The notes under the pieces were generated by a model. That model saw only the letters and a list, made by a program, of their open reading frames with translations. It ran no database searches and was not told the origin of the DNA. This document shows positions 54,450 through 62,229 of a stretch of DNA of 64,000 nt, piece after piece. The position numbers and the translations under genes were made by a program. Each line of letters starts with the position of its first letter. The stretch's first letter is position 1. Source of the DNA: Thiotrichaceae bacterium UBA7357 (lineage in GTDB: Bacteria > Pseudomonadota > Gammaproteobacteria > Eutrophobiales > Eutrophobiaceae); NCBI GenBank assembly GCA_002470825.1, contig DKOR01000035.1, positions 226,233-290,232 on the forward strand, given 5' to 3'.

Positions 54450-55593
54450 TGTGAAACCTCCCTTGTGGTTGCTAGCGGAGTTAACCTATCGGTGCCCCCT
54501 TCAGTGTCCATATTGTTCAAACCCATTGGAGATAGCTAAATATCAAAACGAACTCTCTACTGAAGATTGGGTTCGTGTGATGCAAGAAGCACGTAAGATG
54601 GGTGCCGCTCAAATTGGCTTTTCCGGAGGAGAACCGTTAGTGCGTCCGGATCTTGAAGAACTTATCCAAGAAGCAAGACATCTGGGTTATTACACTAACC
54701 TCATCACTTCTGGTGTGGGCATGGATGAGGCACGTGTCAAACGCTTCAAAGACGCCGGACTAGACCACATACAAATTAGTTTTCAGGCTAGCGACGAAGA
54801 ATTAAATAATTTTCTCGGTGGCACTAAAACATTTCAGCATAAAAAAGAAATGGCGCGTATTGTAAAAGCCTATGAATATCCCATGGTCTTGAACATAGTT
54901 ATTCATCGTAAGAATATCGAACAAATTCGAGACATCCTAGAGATGACAGTTGAACTCAATGCCGATTACGTTGAATTAGCCAGTACACAATATTATGGCT
55001 GGTCACGTATTAATGTTGACCAACTTCTCCCTACACGCGAACAACTAGCTAAAGCAGAAATCGTTGCTAAAGAATATCAATCTAGGATGAAAGGCAAATC
55101 AAAGATTCTCTATGTTATTCCAGATTATTTTGAGAATCGTCCAAAACCTTGCATGAATGGCTGGGGAGCTATCTTTTTAACTATTGCTCCAGATGGTACT
55201 GCACTACCCTGCCATGAGGCGGGACAATTACCAATCAATTTTCCTAATGTGAAAGACGTCAGTGTCGAAGAAGCTTGGAAAGATTCGCCCGGCTTTAATC
55301 ATTTTCGAGGTTTTGAGTGGATGAAAGAACCTTGCCGTTCTTGTGATGAAAAAGAGAAAGACTTTGGTGGTTGTCGCTGTCAAGCATTCATGATGACCGG
55401 TGATGCAGCGAACACTGATCCGGTTTGTGATAAATCACCACATCATCAGGAGTTGCTAGATGATGTTGACCGGATTGGAAAATTAGCAGCAAAAGAAACA
55501 GATAAAAATGTAGCAGAGAAACCATTGGTGTTCAGGAATATGAAGAATTCTAAAAAAATTGTCGCAAAAGACATAGAAACAACTGAAGCTTAA
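54418..55593 (+). CDS. pqqE: PqqA peptide cyclase PqqE (radical SAM/SPASM)
   Basis: 391 residues from the ATG at 54418, which has GGAGG eight bases upstream; a TTG two codons earlier lacks this. The radical-SAM motif is C26-PLQ-C30-PY-C33. SPASM-domain cysteines appear in KPCMNGWGAIF, ALPCHEAGQLP, EPCRSCDEKE and GGCRCQAF. PqqE forms the C-C bond between Glu and Tyr of PqqA. All cluster ligands look intact, so the enzyme should be active although the adjacent pqqA is broken. Its stop overlaps the convergent folP stop by 4 bp. Confidence 0.96.
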   Translation: MIPAGLETKNDVKPPLWLLAELTYRCPLQCPYCSNPLEIAKYQNELSTEDWVRVMQEARKMGAAQIGFSGGEPLVRPDLEELIQEARHLGYYTNLITSGVGMDEARVKRFKDAGLDHIQISFQASDEELNNFLGGTKTFQHKKEMARIVKAYEYPMVLNIVIHRKNIEQIRDILEMTVELNADYVELASTQYYGWSRINVDQLLPTREQLAKAEIVAKEYQSRMKGKSKILYVIPDYFENRPKPCMNGWGAIFLTIAPDGTALPCHEAGQLPINFPNVKDVSVEEAWKDSPGFNHFRGFEWMKEPCRSCDEKEKDFGGCRCQAFMMTGDAANTDPVCDKSPHHQELLDDVDRIGKLAAKETDKNVAEKPLVFRNMKNSKKIVAKDIETTEA

Positions 55594-56420
55594 TTAATTT
55601 GACTATTCAAAATCATCCAGGCAACGTCCGCTGCTTGTCTGTTTGGTTTAACATCGTGTACACGAAATAATTTAACACCGGCATGGACACCTAATGCTGT
55701 TGTTGCAGCAGTCGCACCAATAAGTTCATTTGGTGCATCTACTTTACAAATTGAACCCATAAAACGTTTTCGACTGGTCCCCATCAAAACAAGATAACCA
55801 GTTTCAACAAATACTGTTACGTTTTTCAGTAACAAAAGATTATGCTCACGCGTTTTACCAAAGCCAATACCTGGGTCAATAATAATGTGTTTTTTATCTA
55901 TCCCGGCCCTTATACATTGCTCTATTCTGCTCTCTAAAAACTGCTTAATATCTAGAACCACATCCTCATAAACAGGTTGTTTTTGCATAATGTCGGGGGT
56001 TCCTAACATATGCATAATAATATACGGGCATCCCTTGCTCGCACATAAATCAATAATCTCAGGCTCATCATTGCCTCCCGACACATCATTGACGATTGTG
56101 GCACCGGCAGCAAGCGCAGCCTCAGCGACCCTCGATCGTGTCGTATCAATACTTATTTCAACGTGATCGGGTTTCGTCACATTAATTGCATTTATTATAT
56201 GAACAACCCTCTCAATCTGCTCTTCCACGCTGACTCGTTCAGAACCAGGGCGAGTAGATTCACCACCAATATCAATTATATCGGCACCTTCATCAATCAT
56301 CTGTTTACCCTGATTAACAGCTGATTCAATAGTATTAAACTGACCACCGTCAGAAAAACTATCTGGGGTGACATTAAGTATACCCATAATCAATGGCCCA
56401 TCTCGATGCAAAACACTCAT
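55590..56420 (-). CDS. folP: Dihydropteroate synthase
   Basis: 276 residues, normal for bacterial FolP. MGILNVTPDSFSDGGQF is the diagnostic pterin/pyrophosphate motif, GADIIDIGGESTRPGSERV the second, and ISIDTTRSRVAEAA, IVNDVSGG, IIDPGIGFGKTREHNLLLL and GTSRKRFMG follow in family order. It joins p-aminobenzoate to dihydropterin for folate. It overlaps the iminopeptidase gene by 4 bp (ATGA) and converges on pqqE. Confidence 0.95.
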   Translation of the reverse strand: MSVLHRDGPLIMGILNVTPDSFSDGGQFNTIESAVNQGKQMIDEGADIIDIGGESTRPGSERVSVEEQIERVVHIINAINVTKPDHVEISIDTTRSRVAEAALAAGATIVNDVSGGNDEPEIIDLCASKGCPYIIMHMLGTPDIMQKQPVYEDVVLDIKQFLESRIEQCIRAGIDKKHIIIDPGIGFGKTREHNLLLLKNVTVFVETGYLVLMGTSRKRFMGSICKVDAPNELIGATAATTALGVHAGVKLFRVHDVKPNRQAADVAWMILNSQIN

Positions 56421-57367
56421 TCCATACCACCAATCATTTCGTCTGTGGCCGCTACTAGTGCATCCACCATCGCGGACTCACCCGCAAGATGACCCGCATC
56501 AGGCACAATAACCAACCTAGAACCTGGACGCGCTCGATGTATGAGCCAAGAAGATTCTGGTAGACAGGTTAAATCCTTACGGCCATGAATGATTGTCGTT
56601 GGCACGTCAGGCAGTTGAGAAATATTGTCTATAATTTGGTTTTCATGGATGAAATATTTATTCATGGCGTAATGTATTTCAATCCTCGCATCAATGACCA
56701 ACTTATTTAAATCTTTCGTATCAAGCAAATAGTTTTTAACAAAACCATGAGTAACAACTCGTCCTGACCACAAAGCCCATGCTTTTGCACTCTCTTGTCG
56801 TATTTGTTGATTATCTGAGAAAATTCGATGGAATAAGGCGTCTAGTAAATTTTGCTTTTCAGCATCATCAAAAAGTGTTGAAAATTCCTGCCAATAATCT
56901 GGAAAAATTTTATTCACACCAATTTTTGCAAACCAGTCAAAATCACACTGCCTTGCTAAAAATGTGCCCCGTAATATGATGCCGTTGACCTGCTGCGGAC
57001 ACTGTTCGGCATAAAGTAATGCCAATGTAGCACCCCATGAGCCGCCAAATAGAATCCACTTATTTATTTTCAGTATTTTTCGGATAGATTCAATATCATT
57101 GAGAATATCTTGTGTTGAATTATTTTCAACTTCACCATTCGGTGTAGAGCGATTACTACCTCGTTGATCAAATAAGATTATTCTATATTTTTTTGGATTA
57201 AAATATCGACGGTGATTTTCATTACAGCCTGAGCCCGGACCACCATGCAAAAAAATGACCGCTTGACCATGCGGGTCACCCACCTGCTCATAGTAAACTT
57301 GATGTGATGAGTGTGTTTTTAAATAGCCAGAATCAAACGGCTCAATTTCTGGATAAAGTATTTTCAA
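56417..57367 (-). CDS. pip: Proline iminopeptidase (alpha/beta hydrolase, peptidase S33)
   Basis: 316 residues. VIFLHGGPGSGCNENHRRYF is the oxyanion-hole region, FDQRGSNRSTPN is typical, and LFGGSWGATLALLYAEQCP holds the nucleophile Ser. The acid (HGRKDLTCLPES) and His (PDAGHLAGE) complete the triad. It removes N-terminal proline from peptides. The start is a TTG at 57365-57367; no in-frame ATG exists before conserved sequence (LYPEIEPFDSGYLK). Coupled to folP downstream. Confidence 0.93.
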   Translation of the reverse strand: MKILYPEIEPFDSGYLKTHSSHQVYYEQVGDPHGQAVIFLHGGPGSGCNENHRRYFNPKKYRIILFDQRGSNRSTPNGEVENNSTQDILNDIESIRKILKINKWILFGGSWGATLALLYAEQCPQQVNGIILRGTFLARQCDFDWFAKIGVNKIFPDYWQEFSTLFDDAEKQNLLDALFHRIFSDNQQIRQESAKAWALWSGRVVTHGFVKNYLLDTKDLNKLVIDARIEIHYAMNKYFIHENQIIDNISQLPDVPTTIIHGRKDLTCLPESSWLIHRARPGSRLVIVPDAGHLAGESAMVDALVAATDEMIGGME

Positions 57368-57393
57368 TTGAAACAGAATTAGTAATTAGTTGC

Positions 57394-58341
57394 TCATATA
57401 TCATTAAGTATTTCTTTTCTTTTGGCAGCGTACTCTTCTTTCGAAATTAATTCTTTTACGAGTAACTCATCCAATGTTGTAATTCTATCTTCTATACTTC
57501 TTGTTGAGGAAACGGCCTTATCTTTTTTATTCATATCTCTTCGTAGTCGCGCCATTTCAGAACGCATTTCCCGTCTCTGTTTAGCTAGTTTCGCTGCTTC
57601 TATTTTTAAAATACGGGCACTAGACGCACCTGAGTCCTCTTCTTCTTCCTTACTAGCAAGATAGGCTTCGGCTGCAATCTTGACATCAATTTCTATCCAA
57701 TCTTGTCTGAGCTTACCGTTAACGACTTTTTGATTGACTCCGGCGATACTAAGCAAACTTTCTTTAAATTTATTCGATTTCTTCGTACGCTTCCCGTAAC
57801 TAAAATTATATTTTATCTCTCCGCGTCCCGAACGATCGAGTTCTTTTTCCATTGCTTCACTTCGCATATAATTATGTTCACCAATTAGAATATTCAGTTT
57901 GTTATCTTTATAAAATACCGAACCAGTTGTGTACGATTTTTTTGTTAAAACAATCACCTTCTTACTAGATCCGCCAATGGAATAAATAATATCTTGATTT
58001 GGTTTTGCTTCGCTCAAACCTTTAGATAAATATTCTGCAAGGATGCGTATTTGCGAATACGAAAAAACAGAAACGACTGCTTCTCCACCCAAAATTCCAG
58101 TCTCAGTATAGACCAAGGCACTGAATACATTGATTAAATCTTCCTCATCAAAATTGATCGGATGGTCGTTCTTTCCAAATGCTGAATCATCCAGATCAGC
58201 GTACTTAAAATAATTATTTACAGCACCTTCCCAAATAATTTCTTCATCACTACCGAACCAACTAACTGCCGACACAGCCATAGAAAAGAATAAGACAAGG
58301 AAGATGATGAATGATACAAATGCATTGTTAATTGTGTTCAT
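57394..58341 (-). CDS. Secreted or membrane-anchored protein with C-terminal SHOCT domain
   Basis: 315 residues. The N-terminus (VSFIIFLVLFFSMAVSAVS) is a signal peptide or anchor. A middle domain of about 200 residues is not recognised. A charged helix (AAKLAKQRREMRSEMARL) leads to RITTLDELLVKELISKEEYAAKR, a short SHOCT-type motif often found at protein ends and thought to mediate oligomerisation. It is upstream of pip on the same strand (26-bp gap). Function unknown. Confidence 0.72.
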   Translation of the reverse strand: MNTINNAFVSFIIFLVLFFSMAVSAVSWFGSDEEIIWEGAVNNYFKYADLDDSAFGKNDHPINFDEEDLINVFSALVYTETGILGGEAVVSVFSYSQIRILAEYLSKGLSEAKPNQDIIYSIGGSSKKVIVLTKKSYTTGSVFYKDNKLNILIGEHNYMRSEAMEKELDRSGRGEIKYNFSYGKRTKKSNKFKESLLSIAGVNQKVVNGKLRQDWIEIDVKIAAEAYLASKEEEEDSGASSARILKIEAAKLAKQRREMRSEMARLRRDMNKKDKAVSSTRSIEDRITTLDELLVKELISKEEYAAKRKEILNDI

Positions 58342-58591
58342 GAATTAGTCTTTTTTAGTGGCTTAATAAGTTTTGAGTGCATAACAGAGACGAAGTCTAC
58401 AACAATATGGTTCATTAATGAAAAAATGATTACACTTTAGACTACACAATCGTATCTCAACATCCTTGCAGTTTAAGCACTGCTGTTCAACATACTCGGT
58501 GCGACTGATGATACTTAAGCCATCGCTATATATTGTTGTTTATTGCTATAACTTCTAGAAGCGAATGCAGATAAAACACACAAATATTTAC

Positions 58592-58620
58592 TAAAAAAAA
58601 AGGCCTCCGAAGAGGCCTTT
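58592..58620 (-). terminator. Rho-independent terminator of the porin gene
   Basis: On the reverse strand AAAGGCCTC pairs with GAGGCCTTT around a TTCG tetraloop (shown forward as CGAA) and is followed by a run of nine T. It begins 37 bp after the porin stop. It is a textbook strong terminator, consistent with an abundant transcript. Confidence 0.95.
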
Positions 58621-58656
58621 AAGTATTTACAGACTTATTCCTAGCTAAATAATAGC

Positions 58657-59922
58657 TTAGAAGAAGTAGGTCGCACCTAAAGCAAACATATCCAACTCTT
58701 CGGCACCATCGTAGTTTGTTGCACAAGTCGCTTGGTTTGCCGCTGAACCGTTTTCACATTCTGCGTCAAGATCAAGCTGTTCCCATGTTCCATAAATCTG
58801 GAAACCTGCACCAAAGTATTGCACTATTTCAAAACCAATACGGTCAACTTCTACATCTGACATACCAACATCACCAGCGCCAAAGCCGCCTTTGTAATTA
58901 CCATACTTGAATGAAAGAACTGTTGGACCCAAGGTATTAAAGTCACGTTTAATACCTGCTTTAATGAAGTATGATTCTGTTTCATCTGATACTTCTACAC
59001 CTGTTGCGGCGATTTGAGCGTTCACAGCTAAACTTGCAGCGTCGAGGTCACCATCATCGTTCATGTATGCAATCGAACCAAAGATACCCGTACCTGGGTC
59101 CATGAGACCACCCTGGACTTGAAATACTTTAGATTCTTGAATACCAGCTCTACCGACACCTTGATTTATTGCAAAACCCATACCAAGAGTGGTGTTTAGA
59201 CCTGCAATAGAACCAGCGTGATTGAGCGAAACATCGTAGATATCGTCATTTGCGTAACCTACAGCAACCTTGACACCTGCAAAGGCCGGTAGATCATAAC
59301 GAATACCAGTACGATAAACACCATTACAATCAAAACCAATACCTAAACCAGACGTTTGACATAATAGATTTGATGCCCAAGTCGTGTTTACAGCACCAGC
59401 CCCTAGACCTTGAATGACAGTACCGCCACCACGGAACACTGGAGACACGCCAGACCATAAGGTCATTGACGGATCAGACAGGACAGCAATGTTATCAGTC
59501 GGCATGGTCTGTGTACCTAATGTTACCTTACCGAAGCCACCAGCTATAAAAAGATTGCTACCTAGCAAACCTATATCAGTACCAAAGCTATTACCATCCG
59601 CAAGTGTGTTAAGGTCAGTCAATAGTGGAGTAGTACCGTTAGATGCTGCAAGACCGTTGGTAGGCTCCATTGATATTTCAAAACCCGCTGTCATGCCACC
59701 AGAGTTTGGTAACTCTTGTGTACCAGTAAAGGCAATACGAGTAGCTAATGTAGTACCGTTATCCTGCGTTGCAACGATGTCGGCGTTTGCGCTGTCATCA
59801 AAGTACAACATACTTTCATTAACCCAACCAGAAATATTAACTTCTCCGGCTGTTGCTGCTTGTGATAGTGGAAGCATTGCGGTTGCAGCAACCAGGCAAG
59901 CTCCTTTAATTGTTTTATTCAC
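58657..59922 (-). CDS. Outer-membrane porin (Gram-negative general porin family)
   Basis: 421 residues from a GTG at 59920-59922, chosen because AAGGAGG lies nine bases upstream and the signal peptide (KGACLVAATAMLPLSQAATA) begins there; an ATG 13 codons upstream has neither. The mature protein alternates short strands and ends ALGATYFF with the C-terminal Phe required for BAM insertion. GNSFGTDIGLLGSNLFIAGG and GKVTLGTQTMPTDN resemble the start of constriction-loop regions. It forms a trimeric diffusion channel in the outer membrane. Own terminator downstream. Confidence 0.9.
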   Translation of the reverse strand: MNKTIKGACLVAATAMLPLSQAATAGEVNISGWVNESMLYFDDSANADIVATQDNGTTLATRIAFTGTQELPNSGGMTAGFEISMEPTNGLAASNGTTPLLTDLNTLADGNSFGTDIGLLGSNLFIAGGFGKVTLGTQTMPTDNIAVLSDPSMTLWSGVSPVFRGGGTVIQGLGAGAVNTTWASNLLCQTSGLGIGFDCNGVYRTGIRYDLPAFAGVKVAVGYANDDIYDVSLNHAGSIAGLNTTLGMGFAINQGVGRAGIQESKVFQVQGGLMDPGTGIFGSIAYMNDDGDLDAASLAVNAQIAATGVEVSDETESYFIKAGIKRDFNTLGPTVLSFKYGNYKGGFGAGDVGMSDVEVDRIGFEIVQYFGAGFQIYGTWEQLDLDAECENGSAANQATCATNYDGAEELDMFALGATYFF

Positions 59923-60355
59923 TGTTGTATTCCTCCTTAAGAAAATACAAATATTTTTCATTTACATCTCTAGAGATAAAAATTCACCTCGCCAGCCTCG
60001 TCTCCCTTTCGTTACTAATTTCAACAAGTCTTTAGAAGTAACGTCTTAACCACAGCTAATGAGCTGTTACTAAGACGAATTGAAAAATACTACAGAAATC
60101 CATGAGTTGCAACTATTTATTGAGAAAAAAACAACAGATAACTCTAAAAAGGTAAATTGTGTTGCTTAAACAACAATTACCGCTGATTGTGACCTGTGAT
60201 AATTAGCCTGTATGACTAGGGAGTAATATCGAATTAAATGAGCGGCAGTATACAATATGAATTTTGTCTTAAAAAAACAACATTTTTAATATATTTATAT
60301 TTTTCAATCACTTAAGAGGACTTAATCAAGCTTATTAATAGCATGAAGCCATTGA
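59923..60355. other. 433-bp region upstream of the porin gene
   Basis: No gene. Besides the porin ribosome-binding site it contains the bipartite stem-loop at 60042-60077 described separately. The porin promoter must lie here; I cannot fix it. A forward ORF over 59414-60049 is the antisense shadow of the porin. Confidence 0.45.
60042..60077. other. Bipartite stem-loop upstream of the porin gene
   Basis: CGTCTTA (60042-60048) pairs with TAAGACG (60071-60077), a symmetrical 3x3 internal loop follows, then ACAGCT (60052-60057) pairs with AGCTGT (60062-60067) around an AATG loop. No T-run follows. It lies about 120 bp upstream of the porin start, in the likely 5' leader or operator region. Confidence 0.55.
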
Positions 60356-60769
60356 TCATGGGTTTGTCCATGGCCCTTTGAATAGATAATCCATGGGGTT
60401 ATTAAGCCAAAAGGTATAAACGACCTCAACACCTTCATTATCAAAAACCCATGCTTCAATAAAAATTTGATCCCAAAACCCCCCGGGTTCTAAGGCTCTT
60501 ATTTCTTTAAGTGTGACATTATTAGATCTTTGAACACTTTTTTCTTTAGACCTGACTCTTGCTAAGATAGCTTCTTCTTTGTGTAATTTCATGGTTGAAC
60601 CGGGAATAACGTCTCCCACTAACTCTTTCTTTGAAAGAGTTACCCACCGGTATGGACTATTTTCTTCTTCAGCTTTCGCATTAAGTGATTCGATTGTGTC
60701 TTTTGCAAAAACGTTAATAGAAAACAGTAATATGGTGAAGATAGCTATTTTTAATTTGGTAGAATTCAT
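60356..60769 (-). CDS. Small periplasmic protein at the end of the PQQ-dehydrogenase operon, 137 aa
   Basis: Signal peptide KIAIFTILLFSINVFA with cleavage before KDTIES. The mature protein of about 120 residues has no cysteine and contains YRWVTLSKKELVGDVIPGS, TLKEIRALEPGGFWDQIFIE and a C-terminal YTFWLNNPMDYLFKGPW. I do not recognise the family. It follows the periplasmic binding-protein gene by 30 bp in the order dehydrogenase-cytochrome-binding protein-this gene, so it is probably part of the same periplasmic system. AAAGGT precedes the ATG. Confidence 0.68.
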   Translation of the reverse strand: MNSTKLKIAIFTILLFSINVFAKDTIESLNAKAEEENSPYRWVTLSKKELVGDVIPGSTMKLHKEEAILARVRSKEKSVQRSNNVTLKEIRALEPGGFWDQIFIEAWVFDNEGVEVVYTFWLNNPMDYLFKGPWTNP

Positions 60770-60799
60770 TTTTTTACCTTTTACTGAGTTGTTAAATAA

Positions 60800-61585
60800 T
60801 CATCTGACTGATTCGAGTCCATATTTATCTAATAATTTTACTAAGTCACCACGCTTTTTAATTTTTTGTAAAATTTTATTTGCTTCCGTGACGGTGGCTT
60901 TATCTGCTTTTCGAAAGCCGATGCCTAATGTATATGCATTCATGGAATTAATAAATTGTGTTGATTGAGAATGAAATTTGGCTGTTGCTTTCTCATGATT
61001 TATTTTATACCAACCCCAACCAGAATTTGACACAATACCAACGTCGACATCACCGTTCATGACAGCATCAAGTATTTTCTCATCAGTCAAATAACTGACA
61101 AAGATTTCAGTATCTTGATTTAACAGGGCCATGTGAATTAATGAACCTGAGGTAGTCGCTACCCGCAGACCATTAAAATCGTCAAGAGTATCTATCTGTC
61201 TTTTCGAGTCAGTTATAGCGAGTATTTCTATTTGTGCATAGGGATCTGTTTTCTTGAGAAAGCCTTCACCCCCGGCCTCACCAGGCAATATAGAGACACC
61301 CATATAGGCATCACAATTTACATATTTTGCATAGCGCGGTAAATTTATCCAAGAAGTCTTCAGTGAAACGCCTAGTTCATCAGCCATCAATTTGGCTAGC
61401 TCAATATGCATTCCATCTGAATTTTTTTCATTTGAAAAAGGAAGCGCATCTTTATGGGCACATATATTAAACTCACCATTTTCTTTAATGACAGAGAGAC
61501 TAGCAGCATTGAGCATCATAGGTTTCAATGTGAGAAACAGTAAGACAATAAATATTGTTGGGTTGTTCATATTATTTTTTTTCAT
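60800..61585 (-). CDS. Quinoprotein-dehydrogenase-associated periplasmic binding protein (XoxJ/MoxJ-like)
   Basis: 261 residues with a signal peptide (IFIVLLFLTLKPMMLNA). The fold is a type-II periplasmic substrate-binding protein: NGEFNICAHKDALPFS, HIELAKLMADELGVSLKTSW, YMGVSILPGEAGG, LRVATTSGSLIHMALLNQ and VDVGIVSNSGWG. Proteins of this subgroup lie next to PQQ alcohol dehydrogenases as xoxJ or mxaJ and are thought to help activate or mature the enzyme rather than act in ABC transport; no ABC transporter genes are adjacent. Third gene in the operon. Confidence 0.87.
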   Translation of the reverse strand: MKKNNMNNPTIFIVLLFLTLKPMMLNAASLSVIKENGEFNICAHKDALPFSNEKNSDGMHIELAKLMADELGVSLKTSWINLPRYAKYVNCDAYMGVSILPGEAGGEGFLKKTDPYAQIEILAITDSKRQIDTLDDFNGLRVATTSGSLIHMALLNQDTEIFVSYLTDEKILDAVMNGDVDVGIVSNSGWGWYKINHEKATAKFHSQSTQFINSMNAYTLGIGFRKADKATVTEANKILQKIKKRGDLVKLLDKYGLESVR

Positions 61586-61656
61586 TATTTTGTTGTCCTA
61601 TCTGGGAGTAACTTTCAGTCATCTAGTGATGAGATTACTTTCAATGTGTATCACAA

Positions 61657-62124
61657 TCATTTACTACATTGGGGCAATGTTTTAAGGCTCATTACATATG
61701 CTGTCAGCATCAGCCTTTTTGTTTTGTCAAAACTCCTACTCCATGAGGGCATAATCAGTGAACCTGATCTTTTGCCATTAGTAATTGTTTTGTACACGTA
61801 TTCATTATTTAAAAATCTGAGGCACTGCATCTTTCTCGATTTTCCACCACCACCTTTGTTGCCATGACAATAAGCACAGTTTTGATTAAACATTAACTCG
61901 CTCGCTTCCATGGTCTCTGGTGAAGATTGAAATTCTGTTATGACATCAGCTATAGGTCGGTCTCCTTCTGCAGGAATATCATCCGTTACTGCTAAAACTT
62001 GTTGATAAGTAATACAAAGTGTGAAAAATATGAAAGAGACTATTAACCAATTCATCATTTTAAAATTAGTATAATTAATTAATAGCGTTGATTTGGTAGT
62101 ACATTCATTAATCTTTGATTTCAT
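61657..62124 (-). CDS. Cytochrome c electron acceptor of the PQQ dehydrogenase (XoxG-like)
   Basis: 155 residues from the ATG at 62122-62124, eight bases after AGGAG; a GTG three codons upstream overlaps that site. The signal peptide (WLIVSFIFFTLCITYQQVLA) is preceded by an extended n-region. A single heme c motif, CAYCHGNKGGG, is followed by GSLIMPSWSRSF, which supplies the axial Met. XoxG-type cytochromes take electrons from XoxF. Position directly after the dehydrogenase gene supports this. It lies behind a strong intercistronic stem-loop. Confidence 0.87.
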   Translation of the reverse strand: MKSKINECTTKSTLLINYTNFKMMNWLIVSFIFFTLCITYQQVLAVTDDIPAEGDRPIADVITEFQSSPETMEASELMFNQNCAYCHGNKGGGGKSRKMQCLRFLNNEYVYKTITNGKRSGSLIMPSWSRSFDKTKRLMLTAYVMSLKTLPQCSK

Positions 62125-62162
62125 CAAAGTCACTCCTATATATCATTCTAGCAATATCTAAG

Positions 62163-62194
62163 TATGGAAGGGCAAATATTACTGCCCTTCCATA
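62163..62194 (-). other. Perfect 12-bp intercistronic stem-loop between dehydrogenase and cytochrome genes
   Basis: TATGGAAGGGCA (62163-62174) pairs perfectly with TGCCCTTCCATA (62183-62194) around an 8-base loop. It begins 36 bp after the dehydrogenase stop (reverse strand). No T-run follows, so it is not a complete intrinsic terminator. Such structures commonly block 3' exonucleases and raise the level of the upstream message, or cause partial termination. Confidence 0.85.
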
Positions 62195-62229
62195 ATAGAG
62201 CAACTAACTAAAATTTAGTTCTATTTATT

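Noticed and set aside
59414..60049. Forward 211-codon frame overlapping the porin
   Set aside because: Antisense shadow of the porin gene; the reverse frame has a signal peptide, strong ribosome-binding site and C-terminal Phe.
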